Origin: Candidatus Omnitrophota bacterium
GTDB taxonomy: Bacteria > Omnitrophota > Gorgyraeia > Zapsychrales > Fredricksoniimonadaceae
Direction of reading: 5' to 3'
Assembly (NCBI GenBank): GCA_017987425.1
Contig: JAGNTT010000035.1
Location: 1-13,834 of the forward strand
Length of the DNA: 13,834 bases
Within the stretch, counting starts at the first letter, position 1, and every line of letters begins with the position of its first letter. The notes under the pieces were generated by a model. It was given only the letters and a program-made list of their open reading frames with translations, was not told the origin of the DNA and ran no database searches. Below are positions 7,030 through 13,410 of this stretch, piece by piece. A program made the translations under genes and the position numbers.

Positions 7030-7038
7030 CCGGTTTCT

Positions 7039-8232
7039 TTGCGTAAATATGATTATCTGATCATCGGTTCAGGCATCATGGGGCTTACGATCGCATCCAC
7101 CATCAGGGAGCTCAATCCCAAAGCCTCCATTGTTGTTCTTGATAAAGAAAAAGGGGAGGCTTATCACGCCTCCGGCCGCAACAGCGGCGTTCTCCACGCC
7201 GGATTTTATTACACCGCCGACAGTCTTAAGGCCAAATTTACGGTGGATGGCAACCGAGCGATGAAGGCATATTGCCGCCGCAAGGGTTTGCTGATCAATG
7301 AATGCGGCAAGCTGGTGGTGGCATCGAACGCTGACGAACTTGAAAAGCTGCATGAACTCGAACGCCGCGGTAAGCGCAATGGTTCGAATGTGGAGTTGAT
7401 CGATGAGGCCCGCGCTCGGGAGATCGAACCGAACGTCCGCACATTTAAAAAAGCCCTTTACTCGCCGGACACCGCCAGCGTCGATCCCAAACAGGTATGC
7501 GCTTCCATACGGGAAGATCTTCAATCCGGCGGTGTTGATTTTTCTTTCGGCACGCGTTATGCCGGCCATTCCGGCCAGACAGTCCTGACGAATCAGGGAG
7601 AATTCGAAGCGGGGAAGATCATCAACTGCGCCGGTCTCTACGCGGACAAAGTGGCGCAGGATTTCGGCTTCGGCAAAGAATACACCATGATCCCGTTTAA
7701 AGGGCTTTATCTGAAGTACACCAAGAACAAGACGGACGTGAAGATCAATATCTATCCGGTGCCGAATTTGAAGAATCCTTTTTTGGGGGTTCATTTCACT
7801 AAGACTGTCCATGGCGACATCAAGATCGGTCCGACCGCGATTCCGGCGTTCTGGCGCGAAAATTATCAGCTGAATTCCGGCTTTAATCCGGGAGAAATGG
7901 CCGAGGTTCTGTTTTATGAATCCAAGCTTTTTTTGACGAACGCCTTCGGATTTCGGTCATTGGCTTTCGAAGAAATGCAGAAATACATGAAAGACCACTT
8001 CATCAAACTGGCACAGAGCATGGTGCATGAGATCGACCCCAAGGGCTTTACCATGTTCACTCAGCCGGGCATTCGCGCCCAGCTATTGGACAAGAAAACC
8101 CTTAGTTTGGTACAGGACTTTGTGATCCAGGGAGATGCCAAAAGCGTTCATGTGCTCAATGCTGTTTCGCCCGCCTTTACCTGCGCGTGGCCCATCTCCA
8201 AACACATTGTCAGCCAATATGTTATGAGCTAG
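7039..8232 (+). CDS. lhgO: L-2-hydroxyglutarate oxidase/dehydrogenase LhgO
   Basis: FAD-dependent enzyme of the DAO/GlpA superfamily that oxidises L-2-hydroxyglutarate to 2-oxoglutarate. In bacteria it serves metabolite repair or lysine/glutarate catabolism and passes electrons to the quinone pool. The 397-residue protein has the Rossmann motif GSGIMG (10-15) followed by an acidic residue at the end of strand two (VVLDKE). Next comes the family stretch HASGRNSGVLHAGFYY (43-58), then FKGLYLKYT and the C-terminal FTQPGIRAQL with the end of the flavin site near NAVSPAFTCAWPI. The start is TTG 7039. No csiD or glutarate genes lie nearby, so a repair role is more likely than a catabolic one. It is a single gene between a divergent unit and the SUF operon. 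Confidence 0.88.
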   Translation: MRKYDYLIIGSGIMGLTIASTIRELNPKASIVVLDKEKGEAYHASGRNSGVLHAGFYYTADSLKAKFTVDGNRAMKAYCRRKGLLINECGKLVVASNADELEKLHELERRGKRNGSNVELIDEARAREIEPNVRTFKKALYSPDTASVDPKQVCASIREDLQSGGVDFSFGTRYAGHSGQTVLTNQGEFEAGKIINCAGLYADKVAQDFGFGKEYTMIPFKGLYLKYTKNKTDVKINIYPVPNLKNPFLGVHFTKTVHGDIKIGPTAIPAFWRENYQLNSGFNPGEMAEVLFYESKLFLTNAFGFRSLAFEEMQKYMKDHFIKLAQSMVHEIDPKGFTMFTQPGIRAQLLDKKTLSLVQDFVIQGDAKSVHVLNAVSPAFTCAWPISKHIVSQYVMS

Positions 8233-8266
8233 TCGAAAGGTGGCATCAGGGCATTTTCAGGGTTAT

Positions 8267-8279
8267 CCTTGATATAAGG
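8267..8279. promoter_or_regulatory. Candidate upstream operator half of the SUF promoter
   Basis: CCTT-GATAT-AAGG is an imperfect dyad of 13 bases. Its core GATATAAG (8271-8278) recurs exactly at 8324-8331 over the -10 region, 53 bases away, close to five helical turns. A regulator bound at both sites would sit on one face of the DNA. This is inference only; the obvious candidate protein is the Rrf2 regulator in the operon. Confidence 0.35.
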
Positions 8280-8297
8280 CAAGTTTTGAAGCAATTA

Positions 8298-8326
8298 TTG
8301 ACACGCCTAGGGCTTTCGACTAAGAT
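8298..8326 (+). promoter_or_regulatory. sigma70-type promoter of the SUF operon
   Basis: TTGACA (8298-8303), a 17-base spacer, then TAAGAT (8321-8326). Transcription would start near 8333. An imperfect palindrome GACT-N8-AGTC (8318-8333) straddles the -10 and the start point. A repressor there would block polymerase, which fits autoregulation by an IscR/SufR-like protein. The spacing differs from the E. coli IscR consensus, so the operator call is weaker than the promoter call. Confidence 0.75.
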
Positions 8327-8377
8327 ATAAGTCCCCCGATGAAGTATCTTGCGGTTGTCTCAAGAAGGAGAATGATG

Positions 8378-8932
8378 ATGGAAGTCAAAATGTTGATTCA
8401 AAGCACGCCGAATCCCAACGCACTTAAATTTGTGCTGAGCGTTCCGGTGAAATTGCAAGGAAACGTAACCTACCGTTCGGCCGCGGAATGCGGAAGCAAT
8501 GCCCTGGCCGCGCTTTTATTTGCCGTCCCCAACGTGACGGAAATTTATTTCTTCGATAACTACATTACGGTGACCCAGGACGGAAACGTCGATTGGGAAA
8601 CGGTCGAAGACCAGATCAAAAAAATCATCCTGGAAAATATCGAAAACCACAATCCTGACTTTCAGGTGGAGGCCAAACAGCAGCCGAAGGCGGCGCCTTC
8701 ATCTCCGGAAGTAGCCAAGATCGAAGAGATTTTGGACCGCACCATCCGTCCGGCATTGCAGATGGACGGCGGTGATCTGCAGGTGGTCGCTCTTGACGGC
8801 AATACGCTTTCGATCAATTATCAAGGCGCTTGCGGTTCTTGCCCCAGTTCAGCAATGGGAACATTAAAAGCAATTGAAGGCATTTTGCGCGATGAGTTCA
8901 ATCCGGATTTAGTAGTGGAGCTGGCTCAGTAA
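8378..8932 (+). CDS. NFU-type iron-sulfur cluster scaffold/carrier (Nfu_N + NifU C-terminal domain)
   Basis: Likely carries newly made Fe-S clusters from SufBCD to target proteins. With the start at 8378 it has 184 residues. Residues 5-95 match the Nfu N-terminal domain (IQSTPNPNALKF). An Ala/Pro linker (99-110) follows. The NifU C-terminal domain (111-184) has MDGGDLQVV and the cluster-binding GACGSCPSS with C152 and C155. Starts at 8339, 8372, 8375, 8378 and 8390 are all in frame. AAGGAG at 8365-8370 stands seven bases before 8378, and the predicted transcript begins near 8333, so 8339 would leave almost no leader. This domain order is that of NFU1 in mitochondria. It is first in the SUF operon, and its stop overlaps the next start by one base (TAATG). 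Confidence 0.9.
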   Translation: MEVKMLIQSTPNPNALKFVLSVPVKLQGNVTYRSAAECGSNALAALLFAVPNVTEIYFFDNYITVTQDGNVDWETVEDQIKKIILENIENHNPDFQVEAKQQPKAAPSSPEVAKIEEILDRTIRPALQMDGGDLQVVALDGNTLSINYQGACGSCPSSAMGTLKAIEGILRDEFNPDLVVELAQ

Positions 8933-9285
8933 TGACGACGCTCGCGAACAAAAAGTGTGAATCGTGTGAAGGCAAAACCAAGCCTTTGTCCAGAAACGAA
9001 GCCGAAGCCATTATGAAAGATGTGGCCGGCTGGCAGCTGACAGAAGATGCGCGGGGCCTTTACCGTGAATATTCAACCAAAAATTTCATGGCTGCGGTCG
9101 GTTTTATCAACAAGATCGCCGCGATTGCCGAGGGTGAAGACCATCATCCGGACCTTCGTTTGACGGGATACCGTAAACTTCGCATCGATTTAAGCACGCA
9201 TGCCATCGGCGGTTTGAGCGAGAACGATTTTATTCTCGCCGCCAAAATCAACGAAGTGCCTGTGGAGTTAAAGACTGATGTTTAA
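8932..9285 (+). CDS. Pterin-4a-carbinolamine dehydratase family protein
   Basis: The family dehydrates 4a-hydroxytetrahydrobiopterin. In bacteria it either recycles the cofactor of phenylalanine hydroxylase or has other, unclear jobs (a link to molybdopterin has been proposed for COG2154). The 117-residue product has the catalytic motif EDHHPDL (H71, H72, P73) and the later H90 in STHAIGG and D99. Its N-terminal CESC (C9, C12) followed by KPLS is usual for bacterial PhhB proteins. It starts on the TAATG that ends the nfu-type gene and overlaps the regulator gene by eight bases, so it is an integral member of the SUF operon. No phenylalanine hydroxylase gene is visible. The family assignment is firm; the reason for its place here is not known to me. 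Confidence 0.9.
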   Translation: MTTLANKKCESCEGKTKPLSRNEAEAIMKDVAGWQLTEDARGLYREYSTKNFMAAVGFINKIAAIAEGEDHHPDLRLTGYRKLRIDLSTHAIGGLSENDFILAAKINEVPVELKTDV

Positions 9286-9745
9286 AATCAACAAGAAATT
9301 AGAGTATGCCCTGATTTCGCTCCGGCACATGAGCGCGAAGTCGCCCGGGCAGTTGACTTCCGCCAAGGAGATTTGCGACATCTACCGCACACCGTTTGAC
9401 CCGACGTCGCGCGTTTTGCAGATCATGGCGCAAAAAGGCGTCCTGCGCGCCGAGCAGGGGGCGCACGGCGGTTATCAAATCCTCAAGGATCTCTCGAAGG
9501 TGACGCTATACGAACTGACTTCGATGATCGAGGGCCCCATCCAAATTGTTAATTGTTTTCACGGAAACTATTCGCATTGCGGAATGACAACCAGCTGTAA
9601 TGTTATCTCGCCGATGCTTAATTTAAATGAGAAGATCGCTTCGCTGTTTTCCACCATGAGCGTGCTGGAACTGATACAGTCGAAAAATCAGGGTGAAAAG
9701 CAGATACGCACAAAACCTTTCGCCAAAGAAGATATCAAGATATAA
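9278..9745 (+). CDS. Rrf2-family transcriptional regulator, probable Fe-S sensor of the SUF operon
   Basis: A winged-helix Rrf2 protein like IscR and SufR, expected to sense Fe-S cluster status and control SUF transcription. The 155-residue product opens with MFKINKKLEYALISLRHMS, the Rrf2 N-terminal helix. The wing is EQGAHGGYQI (59-68), and LYELTSMIEGPIQIVNC is family-like. Three cysteines C93, C101 and C107 lie where IscR has C92, C98 and C104, but the spacing is 7 and 5 residues, a little different. The C-terminal tail of about 25 residues is basic and probably disordered. The start overlaps the preceding stop by eight bases. The sequence does not decide whether it is closer to SufR or IscR, so I give no symbol. 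Candidate operators lie at 8267-8279 and 8318-8333. Confidence 0.9.
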   Translation: MFKINKKLEYALISLRHMSAKSPGQLTSAKEICDIYRTPFDPTSRVLQIMAQKGVLRAEQGAHGGYQILKDLSKVTLYELTSMIEGPIQIVNCFHGNYSHCGMTTSCNVISPMLNLNEKIASLFSTMSVLELIQSKNQGEKQIRTKPFAKEDIKI

Positions 9746-9757
9746 AGCAGGAGACAT

Positions 9758-11221
9758 ATGGATAAAATCGATCAACAAAAAGCCATGCTGCAGGAGAACA
9801 AACTCGGCGGTACGGATTACAAGTACGGGTTTTACACCGACATCGCCGTCGATACTATCCCCAAGGGTTTAAGCGAAGACGTTGTCCGCATGATCTGGGA
9901 AAAGAAAAAAGAACCGGAATTTATGCTCGAATGGCGTCTTAAAGCTTTCCGTCATTGGAAGACCATGGTCGAACCCAAGTGGCCGAATTTTACCTACGGT
10001 CCGATCGACTATCAGGACATCAGTTATTACTCCGCACCCAAACAAAAGAAGGATAGTCCCAAAAATCTGGAAGAAGTCGACGAGGAATTGCTCAGGACCT
10101 TTGACCGTCTGGGGATTCCTTTGACCGAGCAGAAGCGTTTGACCGGCGTCGCCGTCGACGCTGTTTTTGACAGCGTTTCGGTCGGGACGACTCACCAGAA
10201 AGAATTGGAAAAACACGGTGTTATCTTCTGCTCCATTTCGGAAGCAATGCACAAGCATCCGGAACTGATCAAAAAATATTTGGGAAGCGTTGTTCCTTAC
10301 GGCGATAACTTTTTTGCCGCTTTGAACGCCGCCGTTTTCAGTGACGGATCATTCTGCTACATCCCCAAAGGTGTTCACTGCCCGCTGGAACTCTCCACCT
10401 ATTTCCGCATCAACGCGGCCGATACCGGGCAATTCGAGCGCACGCTCATCGTTGCCGAAGAAGGAAGCTATGTGAGCTATCTGGAAGGCTGCACGGCGCC
10501 GATGCGCGATACCAATCAGCTGCACGCGGCGGTTGTTGAACTCGTGGCGATGGATGACGCCGAGATCAAATATTCGACCGTGCAGAACTGGTACTCAGGC
10601 GATAAGGAAGGCAAGGGCGGGATTTACAATTTCGTCACCAAGCGGGGCAAATGCGTGGGCAAGCGTTCCAAGATTTCCTGGACGCAGGTTGAGGCCGGTT
10701 CGGCAATCACATGGAAGTATCCGAGTGTTATCCTGCAGGGCGATGATTCCATCGGTAAATTTTATTCGGTGGCATTAACGAACAACCGCATGCAGGCCGA
10801 CACGGGAACCAAGATGATCCACATCGGCAAGCGCACCAAGAGCACCATTGTCTCGAAAGGTATCTCTACCGATTATTCGAACAACAATTACCGGGGACAG
10901 GTTAAAATTCTGCCTTCTGCCGATGGCGCGCGTAATTTCTCGCAGTGCGATTCGATGCTTGTCGGCAATAACTGCAGCGCGAACACATTTCCCTATATTG
11001 AAGTTAAGAATAACACCGCGATGCTTGAGCACGAAGCGTCCACGTCCAAGATCAATGCCGAGCAGCTGTTTTATTTAAAGTCGCGCGGGCTGGATCTGGA
11101 AGAATCGATCTCGCTTTTGATCAACGGTTTCTGTAAAGACGTCTTTAAGGAGCTTCCGCTGGAATTTTCCGTCGAGGCGGTCAAGCTATTGGAAATGAAG
11201 TTGGAAGGCAGCGTAGGCTAA
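9758..11221 (+). CDS. sufB: Fe-S cluster assembly scaffold protein SufB
   Basis: Core scaffold of the SufBC2D complex, which accepts persulfide sulfur from SufS and builds a cluster in the cytosol. The full-length 487-residue protein begins with a good Shine-Dalgarno site (AGGAG 9749-9753). Characteristic stretches are SVGTTHQKEL, YIPKGVHCPLELSTYFRIN (201-219), YLEGCTAP with C245 (the counterpart of E. coli C254, which receives sulfur), and NNCSANTFPYIE with C406. E435 in NAEQLFYL matches the E. coli acidic ligand. Thus the sulfur path and the cluster site facing SufD are intact. It lies 12 bases after the regulator gene. A hairpin with a T-rich tail follows its stop and separates it from sufC. 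Confidence 0.97.
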   Translation: MDKIDQQKAMLQENKLGGTDYKYGFYTDIAVDTIPKGLSEDVVRMIWEKKKEPEFMLEWRLKAFRHWKTMVEPKWPNFTYGPIDYQDISYYSAPKQKKDSPKNLEEVDEELLRTFDRLGIPLTEQKRLTGVAVDAVFDSVSVGTTHQKELEKHGVIFCSISEAMHKHPELIKKYLGSVVPYGDNFFAALNAAVFSDGSFCYIPKGVHCPLELSTYFRINAADTGQFERTLIVAEEGSYVSYLEGCTAPMRDTNQLHAAVVELVAMDDAEIKYSTVQNWYSGDKEGKGGIYNFVTKRGKCVGKRSKISWTQVEAGSAITWKYPSVILQGDDSIGKFYSVALTNNRMQADTGTKMIHIGKRTKSTIVSKGISTDYSNNNYRGQVKILPSADGARNFSQCDSMLVGNNCSANTFPYIEVKNNTAMLEHEASTSKINAEQLFYLKSRGLDLEESISLLINGFCKDVFKELPLEFSVEAVKLLEMKLEGSVG

Positions 11222-11223
11222 AC

Positions 11224-11263
11224 GTAGGGGCGAACATTGTTCGCCCGTACATTTTTAGTTTTT
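11224..11263 (+). terminator. Hairpin plus T-rich tract between sufB and sufC (attenuator, or dispersed palindrome)
   Basis: GGGCGAAC (11228-11235), a 3-base loop, and GTTCGCCC (11239-11246) form a perfect 8-bp stem. Past one G/G mismatch it extends by three more pairs, 11224-11226 with 11248-11250. It is followed directly by ATTTTTAGTTTTT. This resembles an intrinsic terminator, but the operon plainly continues, so partial termination or a 3' stabiliser for sufB mRNA is more likely. From general familiarity, similar GGGGCGAAC palindromes occur dispersed between genes in many bacteria, which is the rival explanation. Confidence 0.55.
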
Positions 11264-11275
11264 AGGAGAAAATCA

Positions 11276-12028
11276 ATGTTAGAAATCAAGAATCTGCACG
11301 CGCGCATCAAAGAAACTGAAATTTTAAAAGGCATCAACCTGAAAGTCAATCCGGGTGAAGTCCATGCGATCATGGGCCCGAACGGTTCCGGCAAAAGTAC
11401 CCTTTCCAAAATCATCGCCGGAAATCCGGAATATGAAGTGACCGAAGGTGAAATCACATATGAAGCCAATTTCAAAAAGATCAATCTTCTGGAGCTTGAA
11501 CCGGAAGAACGCGCCCGCGAAGGTGTGTTTCTGGCGTTTCAATATCCCGTGGAAATCCCGGGAGTTCCGACCTCTGTGTTCTTGAGAGCGGCGTTCAACG
11601 CGATCTGCCGCCATCAGGGCGCCGAAGAAATGGACCCGATCGATTTCGATAAATATGTCCGCACCAAGATGAAACTTCTCGAGATGGATGAGAAATACAT
11701 CGACCGTCCGGTTAATGTGGATTTCTCCGGCGGGGAAAAGAAGCGTAACGAAATTCTTCAGATGGCTGTCCTTAATCCGCGCCTTGCCGTTCTCGATGAG
11801 ACCGACTCCGGTCTCGACATCGATTCGATGAAGATCGTCGCCGAAGGCGTCAACAAACTCAAGAAAAAAGACAACGCCGTTATCCTTATTACCCATTACC
11901 AGCGCCTATTGAATTACATCCAGCCAGATTTCGTCCATGTGTTGTACAACGGAAGGATTGTGAAGTCTGAGGGCAAGGAACTCGCTCTCAAGGTCGAAGA
12001 AAAAGGGTATGACTGGTTAATCAAATAA
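11276..12028 (+). CDS. sufC: Fe-S cluster assembly ATPase SufC
   Basis: ABC-type ATPase that drives conformational change in the SufBC2D scaffold. With the start at 11276 it has 250 residues, the family norm. AGGAG (11264-11268) stands seven bases before this ATG, and MLEIKNLHARI is the usual N-terminus. The longer in-frame reading from 11237 would start inside the intercistronic hairpin and is rejected. Walker A is GPNGSGKST (34-42), the Q-loop is at FQYP (88-91), and the signature is FSGGEKKRNEI (150-160). Walker B with the catalytic Glu is LAVLDETDSGLD (170-181), and the switch His is H207 in LITHYQR. All catalytic parts are intact. It lies between sufB and sufD, as in most SUF operons. 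Confidence 0.97.
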   Translation: MLEIKNLHARIKETEILKGINLKVNPGEVHAIMGPNGSGKSTLSKIIAGNPEYEVTEGEITYEANFKKINLLELEPEERAREGVFLAFQYPVEIPGVPTSVFLRAAFNAICRHQGAEEMDPIDFDKYVRTKMKLLEMDEKYIDRPVNVDFSGGEKKRNEILQMAVLNPRLAVLDETDSGLDIDSMKIVAEGVNKLKKKDNAVILITHYQRLLNYIQPDFVHVLYNGRIVKSEGKELALKVEEKGYDWLIK

Positions 12029-12057
12029 ATGTATGAGCTACAGAAAAGGTTTATCGC

Positions 12058-13398
12058 ATGAGTACAGAAGGAATAATGACCATGACCGTTAATGCGCAGC
12101 CGAAAAATTCCATCCTGGAAAATTTCAAGGCGGAGAGTCTCAAGCGGATTGAGGCGTCCCCGGCTTGGCTTGCCGAGGCCAGACGCAACAGCTGGGCGCG
12201 TTTTGCCGAAATCGGAATCCCGTCGACAAGACATGAGGAGTGGAAGTATTTCAATCTGAAAACGCTCACTTCTCTGGTATTAAAACCTTGCTCTGACACG
12301 AAGCTTGTCAATATTAAGGATATCAAAGAATATCTGGATGAAAAGGACATCAATGTTGTGTTTGTCAACGGCGTTTTCTCTGCCGAATTCTCGACACTGA
12401 AGAATCTTCCTAAGGGGCTCACGATCGAGACGCTTTCCAAATCGGAGAAAGCCGGCGCTGATGAGGGCCGCGAGATGCTCAAACGCACCACCGTCAATGA
12501 TCCGGAACCTTTTGTTTCGCTTAATACGGCGCTCCATCGCGACGGGGTTTACATCCGTATCGAAGACAAGGCGGTTCTGACCGACATTATCCACATCGTG
12601 CATTTCACGACGGACATCAAAGATACGGCGGTGTTTCCCCGGACATTTATTGTGACCGGACGTTCCGTGCAGGCGTCCATTCTCGAGAGCTTTATCGGGT
12701 TGGATAATGAAGTATATTTTGTGAATCCGGTTACCGATATCCATGTCGGTGATAATACGGTCCTGAATTATTACAAAGCACAGGCGGACAGTCCGAAAGC
12801 CATTCACATCGGCGCCGTGCGGACGACCCAGGATGCCAACAGCCAGCTGGAAGCGTTCTCGCTTGCCATCGGTTCGCAGATGGCCCGCAATAATATCAGC
12901 GTCGCTTCCAACGGCGAAGGAACGGACTCGATTCTCGACGGTCTGTATGTTCTTGGCGGTTCGCAGGAGGTCGATAATCACACGCTGATCGATCATCGTC
13001 AGCCCAACTGCACGAGCCATCAGCTTTACAAAGGCATTCTTAACGATCAGTCTCACGCCGTTTTCAACGGGAAAATATTTGTTCAGCCGATCGCTCAAAA
13101 GACAAATTCATACCAGTTGAACAAGCATCTGCTGCTCGGCAAGGAATGCCGTGTCGACACCAAGCCGCAGCTGGAAATTGCCGCCGATGACGTCAAATGC
13201 ACGCACGGGGCCACCATCGGTCAGCTGAATGAGGATGAGGTATTTTATCTGCAGACGCGCTGTATCGGCAAAGAGGATGCGGTGCGCATGCTTTCCAGGG
13301 GATTTGTGGATGACATTCTCGATAAACTGCGCGACCAGAATGTGCGCCGGAAATTAAGCCGTCTTTTATCGAAGAAGATCGCGATATTGACTCAATAA
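12058..13398 (+). CDS. sufD: Fe-S cluster assembly protein SufD
   Basis: SufB paralogue that completes the SufBC2D scaffold and helps with iron entry. From ATG 12058 it has 446 residues. The N-terminal helical part includes STRHEEWKYFNLK (about 57-69), typical of SufD. The beta-helix core runs to about 375. The C-terminal domain holds KCTHGATIGQLNEDEVFYLQTR with H383, the counterpart of E. coli H360 at the SufB-SufD cluster site. The start is uncertain: 12058 has a weak AAGG upstream. ATG 12076 and ATG 12082 follow AGAAGGA (12066-12072), and the latter has better spacing. The stop TAA at 13396-13398 touches the next possible start, so sufS is probably reached by translating ribosomes. Confidence 0.94.
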   Translation: MSTEGIMTMTVNAQPKNSILENFKAESLKRIEASPAWLAEARRNSWARFAEIGIPSTRHEEWKYFNLKTLTSLVLKPCSDTKLVNIKDIKEYLDEKDINVVFVNGVFSAEFSTLKNLPKGLTIETLSKSEKAGADEGREMLKRTTVNDPEPFVSLNTALHRDGVYIRIEDKAVLTDIIHIVHFTTDIKDTAVFPRTFIVTGRSVQASILESFIGLDNEVYFVNPVTDIHVGDNTVLNYYKAQADSPKAIHIGAVRTTQDANSQLEAFSLAIGSQMARNNISVASNGEGTDSILDGLYVLGGSQEVDNHTLIDHRQPNCTSHQLYKGILNDQSHAVFNGKIFVQPIAQKTNSYQLNKHLLLGKECRVDTKPQLEIAADDVKCTHGATIGQLNEDEVFYLQTRCIGKEDAVRMLSRGFVDDILDKLRDQNVRRKLSRLLSKKIAILTQ

Positions 13399-13410
13399 AT
13401 GGATGTTACC

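Larger units (their letters stand above)
6725..7038. other. Divergent intergenic region (314 bases)
   Basis: It separates the minus-strand unit from lhgO. It holds the minus-strand promoter (6841-6869), its roughly 110-base leader with a Shine-Dalgarno site (6732-6737), and the lhgO ribosome binding site (7022-7029). Within the leader, 6756-6788 carries a GC-rich stretch that reads GAGCAACGAGTGAGGGA on the minus strand and looks like a possible dispersed element. I see no convincing promoter for lhgO, no RNA gene and no supported coding frame here. Confidence 0.6.

Noticed and set aside
6959..7060. Short plus-strand frame of 33 codons reading into the lhgO start
   Set aside because: No Shine-Dalgarno site, no recognisable product, and it overlaps the lhgO start in another frame. 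A leader peptide is possible but unsupported.
7069..7812. Long open frame (247 codons) on the minus strand inside lhgO
   Set aside because: It is a codon-bias shadow of lhgO: it lies wholly within a confident gene, shows no recognisable family and has no Shine-Dalgarno site. The same holds for the other antisense frames over miaB, nadA, metX, sufC and sufD.
8339..8377. Longer N-terminus for the Nfu protein
   Set aside because: The predicted transcript begins near 8333, and the Shine-Dalgarno AAGGAG is at 8365-8370, inside this extension.
11237..11275. Longer N-terminus for SufC
   Set aside because: It would begin within the intercistronic hairpin and lacks family similarity; AGGAG at 11264-11268 clearly serves ATG 11276.
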